This document shows positions 45,439 to 55,044 of a stretch of DNA of 64,000 nucleotides, one piece after another. The number at the start of each line of letters is the position of its first letter. The stretch's first letter is position 1. Below the pieces are notes generated by a model, which did not search any database, was not told the origin of the DNA, and saw nothing but the letters and a program-made list of their open reading frames with translations. A program made the position numbers and the translations under genes. Source of the stretch: a candidate division KSB1 bacterium (GTDB lineage: Bacteria; Zhuqueibacterota; Zhuqueibacteria; Thermofontimicrobiales; Thermofontimicrobiaceae); contig JAPDPQ010000004.1 of assembly GCA_034506395.1 (NCBI GenBank), forward strand, positions 208,631 to 272,630, in the 5' to 3' direction.

Positions 45439-46581
45439 TCAATAATCGCACCATTTCCAATATTCATCCAGCATGGCCATATAATTGTCATATTTGGCGC
45501 CGACCGCCACTGAATGGCTGGTGCCGAGGATGAAGCGACCGTTCGGCTTGGCACATTGCATGGCGCGCTGCACGTCCTGGCGAACCTGAGCAGCCGTCCC
45601 GCTCACCAGATGCTCCACAGCGACCCCACCCCAAAGCGTGATTCTGTCGCCATGAGATTTTTTGAGCTGACAGATATCCATGTGAGCTGTCGGTTGGATC
45701 GATTGGTAGGCATCATAACCGATTTCAATAAAAAAATCCAACAGCGCATTGTTGTTCCCGCAACAATGCTTCATCACTTTCTTACCGAATTTGTCATGAA
45801 TATGTCTCACCCGTGCTTTATTCGGCTCAAGAAAATATCTTTTGAACAGCTCGGGGCTGATGAATGGGCCACTATTATAGGCAAAATCAGCTCCCCATAG
45901 AATAGCGTCAGAGTCTGGATGGATGAAAATTTCATCTGCCAGGTTCTGTTGTTTTAAATAATAAGCTGTTGCTGCCTCGATAACATCAGGTTGCTCGATC
46001 AACATCATTAAGCTGCGCTCCATGCCGGCCAGCATGAGGATGCCGATTTCACCTCCATCTGGACCACAAATGAACTTATCATGTTTAAACCGTTGGATCA
46101 CCGTATCCACGATCCGCCAAGATCGTGCATCGCGTTGCGGCAGCGCTGGCGCACGCTGGAACTCGGCAACAGTAAATTCCCTCTGTTCCATCACTGGATC
46201 TTTAATGCAGGTGATATCCGCTGTGATTTCTGAATATTTGTAAATCCGACCATATTTGTCCTCCCAGGTATTGTCATTGATCTTTCGCGGCGGGGGATCA
46301 TCGGTCTCCGGCGGGATCTGCCAGGTAGCCATGGGGAAGGTAATTATATCAAGATCTAACTTCTCGTGCAACTCGATATGGTCTTTTATATAGCTTTCAG
46401 CCACCTCATCGTGTCGGCCTTCCCAGAAAGCGATTTGGGACTTTGCTTTCGCACGAAAATAGGTCTCATGGCCGAGGATCTTTTCTACTGTATCGAAATC
46501 AATAGCGAACTCCCCAATGGGGACTCGATCTGGGATTTTTCCCTCCAGCGTTGCCAATACGCGTTGTTTGGAATTCATCAT
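45439..46581 (-). CDS. Uroporphyrinogen-decarboxylase-like (URO-D/MtaA-type) protein
   Basis: A 380-residue TIM-barrel protein of the URO-D superfamily. It starts MNSKQRVLATLEGKIPDRVP, the usual opening of the MtaA/CmuA-like branch, and contains HDKFGKKVMKHCCGNNNALL, with a His-Cys-Cys stretch where methyltransferase members bind zinc, and ITLWGGVAVEHLVSG. It is unlikely to be the haem enzyme HemE, as key arginines are not visible at the N-terminus. Such proteins are common in sugar clusters with unknown function. An alternative Met lies one codon later. Confidence 0.8.
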   Translation of the reverse strand: MMNSKQRVLATLEGKIPDRVPIGEFAIDFDTVEKILGHETYFRAKAKSQIAFWEGRHDEVAESYIKDHIELHEKLDLDIITFPMATWQIPPETDDPPPRKINDNTWEDKYGRIYKYSEITADITCIKDPVMEQREFTVAEFQRAPALPQRDARSWRIVDTVIQRFKHDKFICGPDGGEIGILMLAGMERSLMMLIEQPDVIEAATAYYLKQQNLADEIFIHPDSDAILWGADFAYNSGPFISPELFKRYFLEPNKARVRHIHDKFGKKVMKHCCGNNNALLDFFIEIGYDAYQSIQPTAHMDICQLKKSHGDRITLWGGVAVEHLVSGTAAQVRQDVQRAMQCAKPNGRFILGTSHSVAVGAKYDNYMAMLDEYWKWCDY

Positions 46582-46765
46582 TCGACCTATCTCAAATCTC
46601 TTTTTGGAGCTGACGAGGCTCAGCCCTATGCTTGGCTAAAGTTCTCCTTCTGTTTTACAATTTTGCTGTTACCCATCTCGATTTGGCAAAACCGCATTCA
46701 CCAGCTCTTTCTGCTTGCGCGATTGAGCCCTCTTTCATCCGCCATTCCGATCTGCAGATCCCAAT

Positions 46766-47920
46766 TCACTCCCCTATTGCTTTCTCTAAGATTTCGGTGA
46801 GTTCTTCATCGGTGAGTTCAATGGGATTTCCCTTCATGCTGCTGGCTTGTTTCGCTTTTTGAACGACCTTTGGGATGTCCTTTTGAGCCAAACCGAACCT
46901 CTTCAGCGGAGGTATTTGAAGTTGGTCACATAGATCTTTAATCCAGGTCAAGCCATCTTCCGCATTTGCATCTGGCCTCCCAGTGATGATTTCCGCCAAC
47001 TCTTTATATCGAACCAAAGATGGAGAATTGGACTGCCTTCTGACCAGCGCGCGAATATTCGTTTCCATGACGAACGGAAGAATTCTGGCGCAAATCACAC
47101 CGTGAGGAGCAGGAAACATGCCGCCCAAAGGGGCAGCAAAGCCATGGACCGCGCCTAATCCCGCATTGGCAAGAGCGATACCGCTGAACAAGCTTGCGAT
47201 TGACATATCAGCGCGTGGCTCTGCATCATGACCATTCTGAAAGGCCCGCAGCAATGACCGAGCGGCTCGGCGAATCCCCTCACGACAGAGTCCATCGGTC
47301 AGCGGATTAGCCTTTTTCGTCACATACGCCTCCATCAGTTGGGTCAGCGCGTCCAGGCCGGTGCTGGCAGTGACCGAGGGAGGCATCGAATAAGTCAATT
47401 CTGGATCCACGATAGCGCAGGCTGGCAACATAAAAGCACTGCGAATGCTCACCTTCACCCCATTCTGCTCCGATTTCAACACTGCGTTTCGCGTCGCCTC
47501 AGCACCCGTCCCAGCCGTAGTCGGAACAGCCAAGTATGGCACTGCTCGACGTTCAAGCTGCTTGCCGCGACCGATGACCTCCAAATAATCCAGCAGCTCC
47601 CCGGTATTGCTGAGCATCGCTGCCACAACTTTGCCCGTATCTATTACGCTTCCCCCTCCAATTCCAATTACCAGTTCGCAGCGTTTCTCTCGGGCACGCT
47701 CAATCGCTTCTTCTGCCAGTTCAATCGTTGGCTCGCCACTTACGAAAAAAGGGATCAATTCCAATCCCTCTCGGCCAAGTCGGTCGAACAACGGGTGGGA
47801 CAAATCCCATGTTACTACCATAGCACGTTGCCCGAATTCCTTGGCAATTGAGCCGATCTGGGCGCTTGTCCCATTCCCGAATATGATTCGGTTCGCTGTC
47901 GCAAAATCAAATTGGATCAT
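46766..47920 (-). CDS. Iron-type (group III) alcohol dehydrogenase
   Basis: A 384-residue Fe-ADH. The NAD(P) motif is GIGGGSVIDTGKVVAAML; TTAGTGAEATRNAVLKSEQ follows; metal ligands are expected in LDALTQLMEAYVT, GAVHGFAAPLGGMFPAPHG. Substrate unknown; sugar acid or aldehyde reduction would fit the neighbours. AGAGGATGAG precedes the ATG. It is followed by the URO-D-like gene in the same direction. Confidence 0.88.
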   Translation of the reverse strand: MIQFDFATANRIIFGNGTSAQIGSIAKEFGQRAMVVTWDLSHPLFDRLGREGLELIPFFVSGEPTIELAEEAIERAREKRCELVIGIGGGSVIDTGKVVAAMLSNTGELLDYLEVIGRGKQLERRAVPYLAVPTTAGTGAEATRNAVLKSEQNGVKVSIRSAFMLPACAIVDPELTYSMPPSVTASTGLDALTQLMEAYVTKKANPLTDGLCREGIRRAARSLLRAFQNGHDAEPRADMSIASLFSGIALANAGLGAVHGFAAPLGGMFPAPHGVICARILPFVMETNIRALVRRQSNSPSLVRYKELAEIITGRPDANAEDGLTWIKDLCDQLQIPPLKRFGLAQKDIPKVVQKAKQASSMKGNPIELTDEELTEILEKAIGE

Positions 47921-48028
47921 CTCATCCTCTAATTGGTGGATCGTGCTCGAAAATTATTGGGCTAAACACCAAGAAACATTTTTCAGAAACTGCTATGAAA
48001 ATGTCAACCCTCCGCCGTTATATTCAAA

Positions 48029-48059
48029 GGGCTCAATTCCCCATAAAAAAATTGAGCCC
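48029..48059. terminator. Hairpin after the LsrG-like gene
   Basis: GGGCTCAATT and AATTGAGCCC form a perfect 10-bp stem with an 11-base loop. Reading on the minus strand, it starts about 30 bases after the LsrG-like gene stop and is followed by TTT only, so termination would be modest. It could work in either direction. Confidence 0.55.
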
Positions 48060-48091
48060 GTTTACTTCAAATCAGCACCATTATCACATCT

Positions 48092-48397
48092 TCACCATCC
48101 CGAATCGTCTGGGAAAATGTTGGAATAAACCAGTCGAGTTCGCGGCGTCACCAACATGGGCTCGACCACCTCTCGCCATTTTTGATAATGTGGGGTCTCT
48201 TTATGTTTAGCAGTATCCGCTTCCGTCCGATAAACTTCGACCAACACAAAGCGGGTCGGATCGTCCTGCTGCTGAATCACATCGAACCGCGCGATTCCTG
48301 GCTCCTGAACGCTCGCTCGGGCGTTTTCGACCACAGCAGCTTTAAAATTTTCGATCTGATCCGGTTTGACATGACAAAACACGTGAACAATGTACAT
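48092..48397 (-). CDS. LsrG-like antibiotic-biosynthesis-monooxygenase-fold protein
   Basis: A 101-residue ABM-fold protein: [60 protein letters not shown] and [17 protein letters not shown]. The SVQE.G..RFDVxQ and HK.TPHY patterns match LsrG, which isomerises the phosphorylated AI-2 product, but relatives of this fold serve other substrates. No other lsr gene is nearby. Ribosome site GAGGAA precedes the ATG. It may act on a sugar-derived dicarbonyl in this sugar-acid region. Confidence 0.8.
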   Translation of the reverse strand: MYIVHVFCHVKPDQIENFKAAVVENARASVQEPGIARFDVIQQQDDPTRFVLVEVYRTEADTAKHKETPHYQKWREVVEPMLVTPRTRLVYSNIFPDDSGW

Positions 48398-48501
48398 AAA
48401 TGATTCCTCGCTCGTTCAAAAACAGCTCTGACGATGCCCCATCGCCTAAAAAAATTCGATCATTAAACCCTGAAGGAACGACTTTGGTTTCAAACTGAAT
48501 T

Positions 48502-49386
48502 TTAAATCCAACTCGGTTTCTCCGGAAGATGCGCATTAAATTCTGCAATGAAATGCTGTTCAACTTCCGCTGTATATTTTCCTTCAAGAAATTGATCGAT
48601 AATCTCATGATAAAACCGCTCCCAGGATTGTTCCTCCTGGCCTGGGATGATTGGGTAGAACAACAGTTTATTGGCTTTGGCAGCTTTGAGATCGCCAGGC
48701 GCATCCCCAACCATCAGCCCTCTGCCAGCAGCATACTTGCCTTGCGTGGTGAACTGCAATTGTTCTTTCTTGCTTCCAACCTCCTGACCAGCAATAATGG
48801 CAACGTAATGATCGATATCATTTTCCTGCCATTCGCGCATCAACGCTTCCAATGGCGTCCCAGAAACCACGATGATGTCAGCCTTGTCTCGAAGTTTCTC
48901 CAGGCTTTCCTTCACCAATGGAAACGGCTTAACGCCTTTAACAACCCGAGCCACTGCCTCATTGACCGCCAAACTCCAATCATAAATTTTCTTGAGCTCA
49001 TCGCTGTTAGTTCGCTCGATCTCAGCCTTTAACGCAGGATTGCCAAGTTTGGTCTCCCGCGATGTCCATTCCTTGAGCGCGGTGAGCTCTGGAATAACAA
49101 CCCCGCGACGCTTCACCGCCTCACGCTGGCGCAGCAGATCGAACGCCTTCTGCAGCGCAAAAAAGCGGTTGCAGCCACGATCCTGAGAGTATAAATTGAC
49201 GAACTCCCAAGCCTCGCGTGCATATTTCGAAATCGGTGCTAAGCCCCATTTCTCTATCGTCACTGGGCAGAAGCATTCCTTTTGCTTCGGCTCCATCGAG
49301 TCAAAAACGCATCCATCTGAATCGATCCCGACAAAGAATTCATGTTTCGGCTGAAAATTTATGAGACTATCCCGATCAAACTTCAT
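48502..49386 (-). CDS. HAD-family hydrolase
   Basis: A 294-residue phosphatase-like protein. Motif I is VGIDSDGCVFDSM (DxDGxxxD, the nucleophile Asp preceded by unusual SDG), motif II VVSGTPLEALMRE, and motif IV MVGDAPGDLKAAKAN. An all-helical cap of about 130 residues (49-170) lies between motifs I and II. Substrate unknown; a phosphorylated sugar or sugar acid is likely by context. GAGGTGG precedes the ATG. Confidence 0.82.
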   Translation of the reverse strand: MKFDRDSLINFQPKHEFFVGIDSDGCVFDSMEPKQKECFCPVTIEKWGLAPISKYAREAWEFVNLYSQDRGCNRFFALQKAFDLLRQREAVKRRGVVIPELTALKEWTSRETKLGNPALKAEIERTNSDELKKIYDWSLAVNEAVARVVKGVKPFPLVKESLEKLRDKADIIVVSGTPLEALMREWQENDIDHYVAIIAGQEVGSKKEQLQFTTQGKYAAGRGLMVGDAPGDLKAAKANKLLFYPIIPGQEEQSWERFYHEIIDQFLEGKYTAEVEQHFIAEFNAHLPEKPSWI

Positions 49387-49450
49387 CTCTATTCCACCTC
49401 AATTTTAAACCGCAAGTTACATTACCACTTTTCCATCAGCAATCACTGCG

Positions 49451-49491
49451 TACTGATCACTGATGACTGATGACTAATTACTGATCACTGA
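49451..49491. repeat. ACTGATG-type short tandem repeat
   Basis: Six imperfect copies of ACTGAT(G/C) or ACTAATT run through this 41-base stretch between the HAD and KDG kinase genes. Arrays of this type expand by slippage; no function is evident. Confidence 0.65.
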
Positions 49492-49519
49492 CAACAGACT
49501 TCTGCCTATTGCACAAGAC

Positions 49520-50617
49520 TCATCGCTCAACCCGTGCGCTTCCCCCAGCCATAAGCTTCTCGACTTCTTTCAATGTGGCCATTGAGGTATCGCCGGGAGT
49601 GGTCATCGCCAGTGCGCCATGAGCTGCGCCATATTCGACCGCTTTTTGCGGATCGCCAGTGGTCATAAGTCCGTAAATTAAACCAGAGGCAAAGCTATCT
49701 CCGCCGCCCACGCGATCCAAAATTTCCAGATTGGGCCGGAACTGGGCCTCATAAAATTTCCCCTCATGCCAGCAAATGGCGCCCCAATCATTGATGGTCG
49801 CAGTCTTTACGGTTCGCAACGTCGTGGCAACAACCTTAAAATTCGGATACGCCTTCACTACTTGGGCGATCATTTTTTTGAAACTCTCGACTGGGAGATT
49901 GGCCAATTTTTCATCGACTCCTTCAACTTCAAAACCCAAGCTGGCGGTAAAATCTTCTTCATTACCTATCATCACATCGACATGCTTAGCAATTTCTCGA
50001 TTCACTTCCTGCGCTTTCTGCTGACCACCGATCCCCTTCCATAAGGAGGGCCGGTAGTTCAAATCGTACGAGATAACAGTGCCGTGCTTTTTGGCTGCAG
50101 CCATGGCCTCTAAGATCACCTCTGGCGTGGTAGGTGATAGCCCAGCGAAGATCCCGCCGGTATGAAACCATCGCACCCCAAGCTCGCCAAAGATCATATC
50201 CCAATCGAAATCGCCCTTTTTCAACTGAGAGGCTGCGGTATTACCACGGTCGGAGCAGCCAACAGCACCCCGAATGCCGAATCCCCGCTCAGTGAAATTT
50301 AGACCGTTCCGAACGGTCCGGCCAATGCCGTCATAAGGCACCCATTTGATCAGCGAGACATCCACGCCACCCTGCAGGATAAAATCCTCGATCAACCGAC
50401 CCACTGGATTATCGGCAAATGCTGTAACAACTGCGGTCCGCAATCCAAAGCAGCGGCGCAATCCCCGAGCCACATTGTATTCACCGCCGCCTTCCCAGGC
50501 CCGAAACCATCGAGCTGTATGAATTCGGCCCTCACCTGGATCAAGCCGCAGCATGATTTCACCCAAAGAAATTTCATCGTACTTGCATTCAGAAGCAGGC
50601 TTAATTGAAAGTCCCAT
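49520..50617 (-). CDS. kdgK: PfkB-family sugar acid kinase, 2-dehydro-3-deoxygluconokinase type
   Basis: A 365-residue ribokinase-fold kinase. EISLGEIMLRLDPGEGRIHT and WEGGGEYNVARGLRRCFGLR match KDG kinases; the ATP motif is LDRVGGGDSFASGLIYGLMT with the catalytic Asp in GGGD. It would phosphorylate 2-keto-3-deoxygluconate from hexuronate breakdown to KDPG. No KDPG aldolase gene is seen nearby. AGGAG lies 7 bases before the ATG. Confidence 0.82.
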   Translation of the reverse strand: MGLSIKPASECKYDEISLGEIMLRLDPGEGRIHTARWFRAWEGGGEYNVARGLRRCFGLRTAVVTAFADNPVGRLIEDFILQGGVDVSLIKWVPYDGIGRTVRNGLNFTERGFGIRGAVGCSDRGNTAASQLKKGDFDWDMIFGELGVRWFHTGGIFAGLSPTTPEVILEAMAAAKKHGTVISYDLNYRPSLWKGIGGQQKAQEVNREIAKHVDVMIGNEEDFTASLGFEVEGVDEKLANLPVESFKKMIAQVVKAYPNFKVVATTLRTVKTATINDWGAICWHEGKFYEAQFRPNLEILDRVGGGDSFASGLIYGLMTTGDPQKAVEYGAAHGALAMTTPGDTSMATLKEVEKLMAGGSARVER

Positions 50618-50861
50618 CGTTCCACTCCTATTTTTTATTGATGATCATGAACCATCGAAACTCTTTGCTATCCCTCTCGAACCAAAATGCGAGATTCAGA
50701 ATGATAGCGACTGTTTATCTCAACGCACGTCTATTTAATCGATATTAGGTCGATCAGCTCTCGCCGAATCTGCGTTCCTCGGATCGAGCATCACATGGGA
50801 TGAACCACTGTCACTAAGCTCAACCCAGGCGGAACTTAAAAACATAGATGGTCAGACGCTT

Positions 50862-52277
50862 TTATTCTAACCAATGCGTATGGAAAAATTGTCCTCGAGG
50901 CCGATCTACACGTTCATACGTATGGGCACCAAAATAGTCCCGCTGCGCCTGAAGCAGATTGGCGGGCAACCGCTCGCTGCGATATCCATCGTAATAAGCC
51001 AGCGCGCTAGTGAACGCAGGAATCCAAATCCCGTATTCCGTCGCAGTGGCAATGACTTTCCGCCAAGCTGCCTGAGTTCGTTCAATCGCCTCTTTAAAAT
51101 ACGGATCCAACAACAGATTTGGCAGATCGGGCTGACGATCGAATGCCTGCTTAATATTATCCAGAAACTTTGCCCGAATGATGCAGCCACTGCGCCACAA
51201 TAGCGCGATGTTGCCGTAGTTCAAATTCCACTTGTACTCCACCGAAGCCGCTCGCATCAATTGAAAGCCCTGGGCATAGGAACAAATCTTAGAGGCGTAC
51301 AATGCTTGCCGGATCATTTCGATAAATTCTTTTTTCTCGCCCTTAAATTGAAGCTGGGGGCCATGGAGATGTTTGGAAGCAGCAACGCGTTCCTCTTTCA
51401 GCGCGGTCATCGTTCGCGCAAAAACCGCTTCAGCAATAGTCTGAGCAGGAATCCCCAGATCCAGCGCCACTTGACTGGTCCATTTCCCAGTGCCCTTTTG
51501 ACCAGCAGTATCCAAGATGACTTCGATCATGGGCTTGCCCGTCTCTTTGTCCTGCTTTCCCATGATATGGCTGGTGATCTCGATCAAATAACTATTTAAC
51601 TCTCCTTCATTCCAACGCCCAAAAATTTCTCGCATCTCTTTTGGGGTCAATCCAAGGAGCCGTTCCATGATGAAATAGGCCTCGCAGATCATCTGCATAT
51701 CTCCATACTCAATGCCGTTGTGCACCATCTTGACGAAATGACCAGCTCCGCCTTCGCCAACCCATTCGCAGCACGGCGTTCCATCCGGTACTTTGGCTGC
51801 AATCGCCTGAAAGATCGGTTTCACCAGCGGCCATGCCTCGGGATTGCCCCCAGGCATAATCGAAGGTCCCCAAAGCGCACCTTCTTCTCCCCCACTGACG
51901 CCTGTCCCAACATATAGGATTCCATCTTTCTTCAGATCATTATTCCGACGCTCCGTATCCATGAAATAACTATTACCGCCATCGATCAGCACATCCCCGG
52001 GCTCGAGATAAGACCTCAGCTCAGAGATTACCGCATCCACAGCTTTGCCCGCAGGGACCATCATCATGATTTTCCTCGGTACCTGCAAACCATCGATGAA
52101 TTGCTTCAGCGTAAAGGCAATGGTAGCGTTCTTGCCAGCAAATTGTTGCTTAGCTGCCTTCAATTTCGTTTCATCTACATCATAACCGATCACTGAAAAG
52201 CCATGGCGCTCGATATTCAGGGCTAAATTCTGCCCCATGACGCCCAGTCCGATCAGTCCAATATCATAAACTCCCAT
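50862..52277 (-). CDS. gnd: 6-phosphogluconate dehydrogenase, decarboxylating
   Basis: A 471-residue enzyme of the long (E. coli-like) form. NADP site: [20 protein letters not shown]. Substrate and catalytic stretches: [39 protein letters not shown] (with the Lys and the HNxxEY motif), and the C-terminal [20 protein letters not shown]. It converts 6-phosphogluconate to ribulose 5-phosphate. Its location in a hexuronate locus recalls Thermotoga maritima, where gnd lies near the tagaturonate epimerase gene. AAGGAG precedes the ATG with an 8-base gap. Confidence 0.95.
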   Translation of the reverse strand: MGVYDIGLIGLGVMGQNLALNIERHGFSVIGYDVDETKLKAAKQQFAGKNATIAFTLKQFIDGLQVPRKIMMMVPAGKAVDAVISELRSYLEPGDVLIDGGNSYFMDTERRNNDLKKDGILYVGTGVSGGEEGALWGPSIMPGGNPEAWPLVKPIFQAIAAKVPDGTPCCEWVGEGGAGHFVKMVHNGIEYGDMQMICEAYFIMERLLGLTPKEMREIFGRWNEGELNSYLIEITSHIMGKQDKETGKPMIEVILDTAGQKGTGKWTSQVALDLGIPAQTIAEAVFARTMTALKEERVAASKHLHGPQLQFKGEKKEFIEMIRQALYASKICSYAQGFQLMRAASVEYKWNLNYGNIALLWRSGCIIRAKFLDNIKQAFDRQPDLPNLLLDPYFKEAIERTQAAWRKVIATATEYGIWIPAFTSALAYYDGYRSERLPANLLQAQRDYFGAHTYERVDRPRGQFFHTHWLE

Positions 52278-52386
52278 CTCGTGGCTCCTTCAAAATATGT
52301 CCTTCAATAAATTATTTTAGCTGAAAATTACGAGTCTGATGGATATTCTTTTTCCAAAAGAATTGGCATCCATCCAAAATGGCAAA

Positions 52387-52486
52387 GTCATTTTAAGCGA
52401 CCATCGGAAGCGAAGAATCTCTTGCTTTATCTCAAATCGTCGCCCTTATCGAAGGGATTCTTCGGTGCTTCGCGCTTCAGAATGAT
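52387..52486. repeat. Dispersed hairpin element with GTCATT/AATGAT ends
   Basis: The left end reads GTCATTTTAAGCG and the right end CGCTTCAGAATGAT; inside, GAAGAATCTC is mirrored by GGGATTCTTCG. The two halves can fold into a long imperfect hairpin. It is related to the element at 61946 and more distantly to 10998. It lies in the gap upstream of gnd, 3' of the SDR gene. Confidence 0.65.
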
Positions 52487-52565
52487 ATGATCTCACCTTT
52501 CAATCGCTTCGGTTACCGCACCTATCCCAAGCCAAAACCATCAATGGACCGAAAAGCTGCAAACA

Positions 52566-53345
52566 TCAGATGGTCATCGCTGAAAAGCCACCGTCCACCC
52601 GAATGATCGCTCCTGTGACGAATGACGACGCCTTGTCCGAGGCCAACCAAATCACCGCACCGATCAATTCGGCAGGATCGCCGAACCGCGCCATCGGCGT
52701 ATGGTTGAAGATCTGAGCAATGCGATCCTCTGTCAAGATCTTTCGGTTCTGTTCCGCTGGAAAAAAGCCTGGCGCGATCGCATTGACCCGAATGTGATAG
52801 GGCGCCCACTCGCGTGCCAGATACTGGGTCAAATTGTTGACCCCGGCTTTTGAAATACTATAGGTGAACACTTTTGAGAGCGGCGGCCCTGATGATGCTG
52901 AAGAGATATTGATAATGCTCCCCCCCGTTCCCTGATCAATCATTCTGCGACCAAATATCTGGCAAGCGAAAAACATGCTCTTGAGATTTACATCCAGAAT
53001 CTTATCCCATTCCGATTCCTGAATCTCAAAAAACGGCGTCATCGAATTGATGCCAGGCGCATTGATCAAAATATCGACATGCCCAAAAACTGCATCGATT
53101 TCTTGTGAAACTGACTGCAAGGCCGACTTCTGGGAAGCATCAGCCATCAATGCCAGGGTTTCAACCCCTCGCTTGGCCAATTGCTCTGCTCGATGCTTCG
53201 CAAGCTCCAGGTTAATATCGACAATGGCGATATTCGCTCCAGCTTGGGCCAATCCATCCGCCATGCTGCCAGCCAAGACTCCGCCACCACCAATAATGAC
53301 AGCAGTCTTGCCTTTCAAACCAAAAAGTTCATCCAGGTAACTCAT
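52566..53345 (-). CDS. SDR-family oxidoreductase, likely sugar-acid dehydrogenase
   Basis: A 259-residue short-chain dehydrogenase. The cofactor motif is AVIIGGGGVLAGSMADGLA (GxxxGxG variant), INAPGIN replaces NNAG, and the catalytic Ser, Tyr and Lys lie in NISSASSG and FTYSISKAGV. The end VTGAIIRVDGGFSAMTI is typical. Between the tagaturonate epimerase and gnd genes it most likely reduces fructuronate to mannonate or oxidises gluconate. ATG 53345 follows AGGGAGGG closely and is preferred to 53369. Confidence 0.87.
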   Translation of the reverse strand: MSYLDELFGLKGKTAVIIGGGGVLAGSMADGLAQAGANIAIVDINLELAKHRAEQLAKRGVETLALMADASQKSALQSVSQEIDAVFGHVDILINAPGINSMTPFFEIQESEWDKILDVNLKSMFFACQIFGRRMIDQGTGGSIINISSASSGPPLSKVFTYSISKAGVNNLTQYLAREWAPYHIRVNAIAPGFFPAEQNRKILTEDRIAQIFNHTPMARFGDPAELIGAVIWLASDKASSFVTGAIIRVDGGFSAMTI

Positions 53346-53527
53346 TTGTTTCCCTCCCTTCCAGCCCAATTATTAAACAATAGCTTGCATTTATGTTCAT
53401 GCACTATCTCAGATTCTATGCACCATATCATGTCGCCATCAAATTTTTAGAACCAACCGAGATAATGGATACCGTGGCCTAATGTCAACTTCAGATAAAG
53501 ACATAGATTCGTCATGTGGCGAACCGC

Positions 53528-54781
53528 TTAATCCTGGGCCAGAAAAATTGGTTTAATATGTCGTTCGAAAATATTGGTTGTCACATTTCTTGTGATCTCC
53601 GCTTCGTAACGATCCAAGGCTTCCAAGTAGCGGTCCCCAAGCTCGGCGGCGATTTTATAGGCAACATGAAGCAATTGCCGAAAATGGGGATTATAGTTGG
53701 GATGATCGACGTGATGACGCAAAGTAGTGGCGAACCGCTCTTCATCCCAGCGATCGACCTCAAAGGGCTGTGGCAACTTGCCACGATCAATATCAACCAC
53801 AGCCGCGTATGGCGCGCATAATTCCTCGAATCGCTCCCAGGCGGAGCGATAGATCCCTTTCGCCAGTGCCAACCCTTCGCCACCAGCTTCGGCAAGACCG
53901 ATCAACTCCTCCAGCCAGGTCGTGCCGGCTGTCTTGAGATGCACGCCTGCGTCGAATTGTACCAACGCATTTCGAATGAGCGGATAGATCGAAAACTTAT
54001 CGCTCCCCGAATGGACACTCAATTTGAGATCTCGTGGTAGAGAAAATTCGTCGATAGCAAATCGAATGACTGCCAGATGTTGGGCAAATTCGATGGCAAA
54101 TCGATCTAAGTCGCCAATATAATCGATCCCTTTATTAAACCTCCCGCTGAATTTCGGGGCAATGGTTGCAACTGGAATTTCCCGATTAGCCAAGCCGGCA
54201 AGGATAAATAACAATTCGACAGGCGTCTGAGGTGAGCTGGTCTCATCCATCGACACTTCGACCACCCAGTTATCACCGTCTTTTTTGCTGAAGATATAGG
54301 CGTAAATTTTTCCAGCGGCTTCAATGGCAGCGAGATATTTGCTCGCTATGCTCTCAATTCGCTCTCGTGTGATGATTAACGGCTCTGCGATCCCCGGGAT
54401 TTCAATCGAGCCCAGATATCGTCGATGCTGCTCTACGAACAACGCCTGCTTTTTGGCATCGACTGGCTGGCCAATAAAATCCGCAACATCAATGGTGAAA
54501 AAGTCAGATGAGTCCAAAAAGAAGTCGATGTTTTTCATCCCGATATGATCAGCATCAACAAAATAGCTGTCCTTCCAACCAAGAGCCCGCACTGCTCGAT
54601 CGGCAGCTTTTCGAACGTCATCTGGCTTGCTGCCAATAAGCTGATGTTCGCGGAATGACTTATTCCAGACTGGTGTAATGGTCACGCCATGATTCTTCGC
54701 CAAAATAAAGGCCTCTAACTGAGCCCTGGCTTGATGACCAAAGCGGTCGCCTACGCCAAATGAGTATTTGCCTAACTTCAT
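53528..54781 (-). CDS. uxaE: Tagaturonate/fructuronate epimerase
   Basis: A 417-residue protein matching the UxaE family, first described in Thermotoga maritima. The opening MKLGKYSFGVGDRFGHQARA is its hallmark. Further parts are DADHIGMKNIDFFLDSSDFF, VSMDETSSPQTPVELLFILA and KLSVHSGSDKFSIYPLIRNA. It interconverts D-tagaturonate and D-fructuronate, linking galacturonate to the glucuronate branch. Together with UxaC it lets both hexuronates be used. GGGA precedes the ATG. Confidence 0.85.
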   Translation of the reverse strand: MKLGKYSFGVGDRFGHQARAQLEAFILAKNHGVTITPVWNKSFREHQLIGSKPDDVRKAADRAVRALGWKDSYFVDADHIGMKNIDFFLDSSDFFTIDVADFIGQPVDAKKQALFVEQHRRYLGSIEIPGIAEPLIITRERIESIASKYLAAIEAAGKIYAYIFSKKDGDNWVVEVSMDETSSPQTPVELLFILAGLANREIPVATIAPKFSGRFNKGIDYIGDLDRFAIEFAQHLAVIRFAIDEFSLPRDLKLSVHSGSDKFSIYPLIRNALVQFDAGVHLKTAGTTWLEELIGLAEAGGEGLALAKGIYRSAWERFEELCAPYAAVVDIDRGKLPQPFEVDRWDEERFATTLRHHVDHPNYNPHFRQLLHVAYKIAAELGDRYLEALDRYEAEITRNVTTNIFERHIKPIFLAQD

Positions 54782-55044
54782 AGCATTCCCTTTTGCAATG
54801 ATCTAGTTTTTGTTTCCTTCGATCAATGAAACATTCTCCCCCGAAAATGGAGATTAAGGTTTCGCAGCTTCTCGTGATGACAGATTGATTGACAAGCTAA
54901 CTTTTTCATCATCTGAAGTAATGTTCTTTTGAAACACTTGCAATTTTCAGCACGAAAAATCCAGCTCAGCATCAATATTTTAGAAGCTGAATGCGAAACC
55001 TTAGCGACATTTCAACCAAGCTTCAGATCGACGATTTGGTGAAT

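Noticed and set aside
48092-48397. An AI-2 (lsr) quorum-sensing system
   Set aside because: Only an LsrG-like ABM-fold protein is present; there is no LsrK, LsrF, LsrR or transporter, and this fold is used widely.
49451-49491. Possible CRISPR array or iteron origin
   Set aside because: The units are only about 7 bases, contiguous and imperfect; there are no spacers, no cas genes and no replication initiator nearby.
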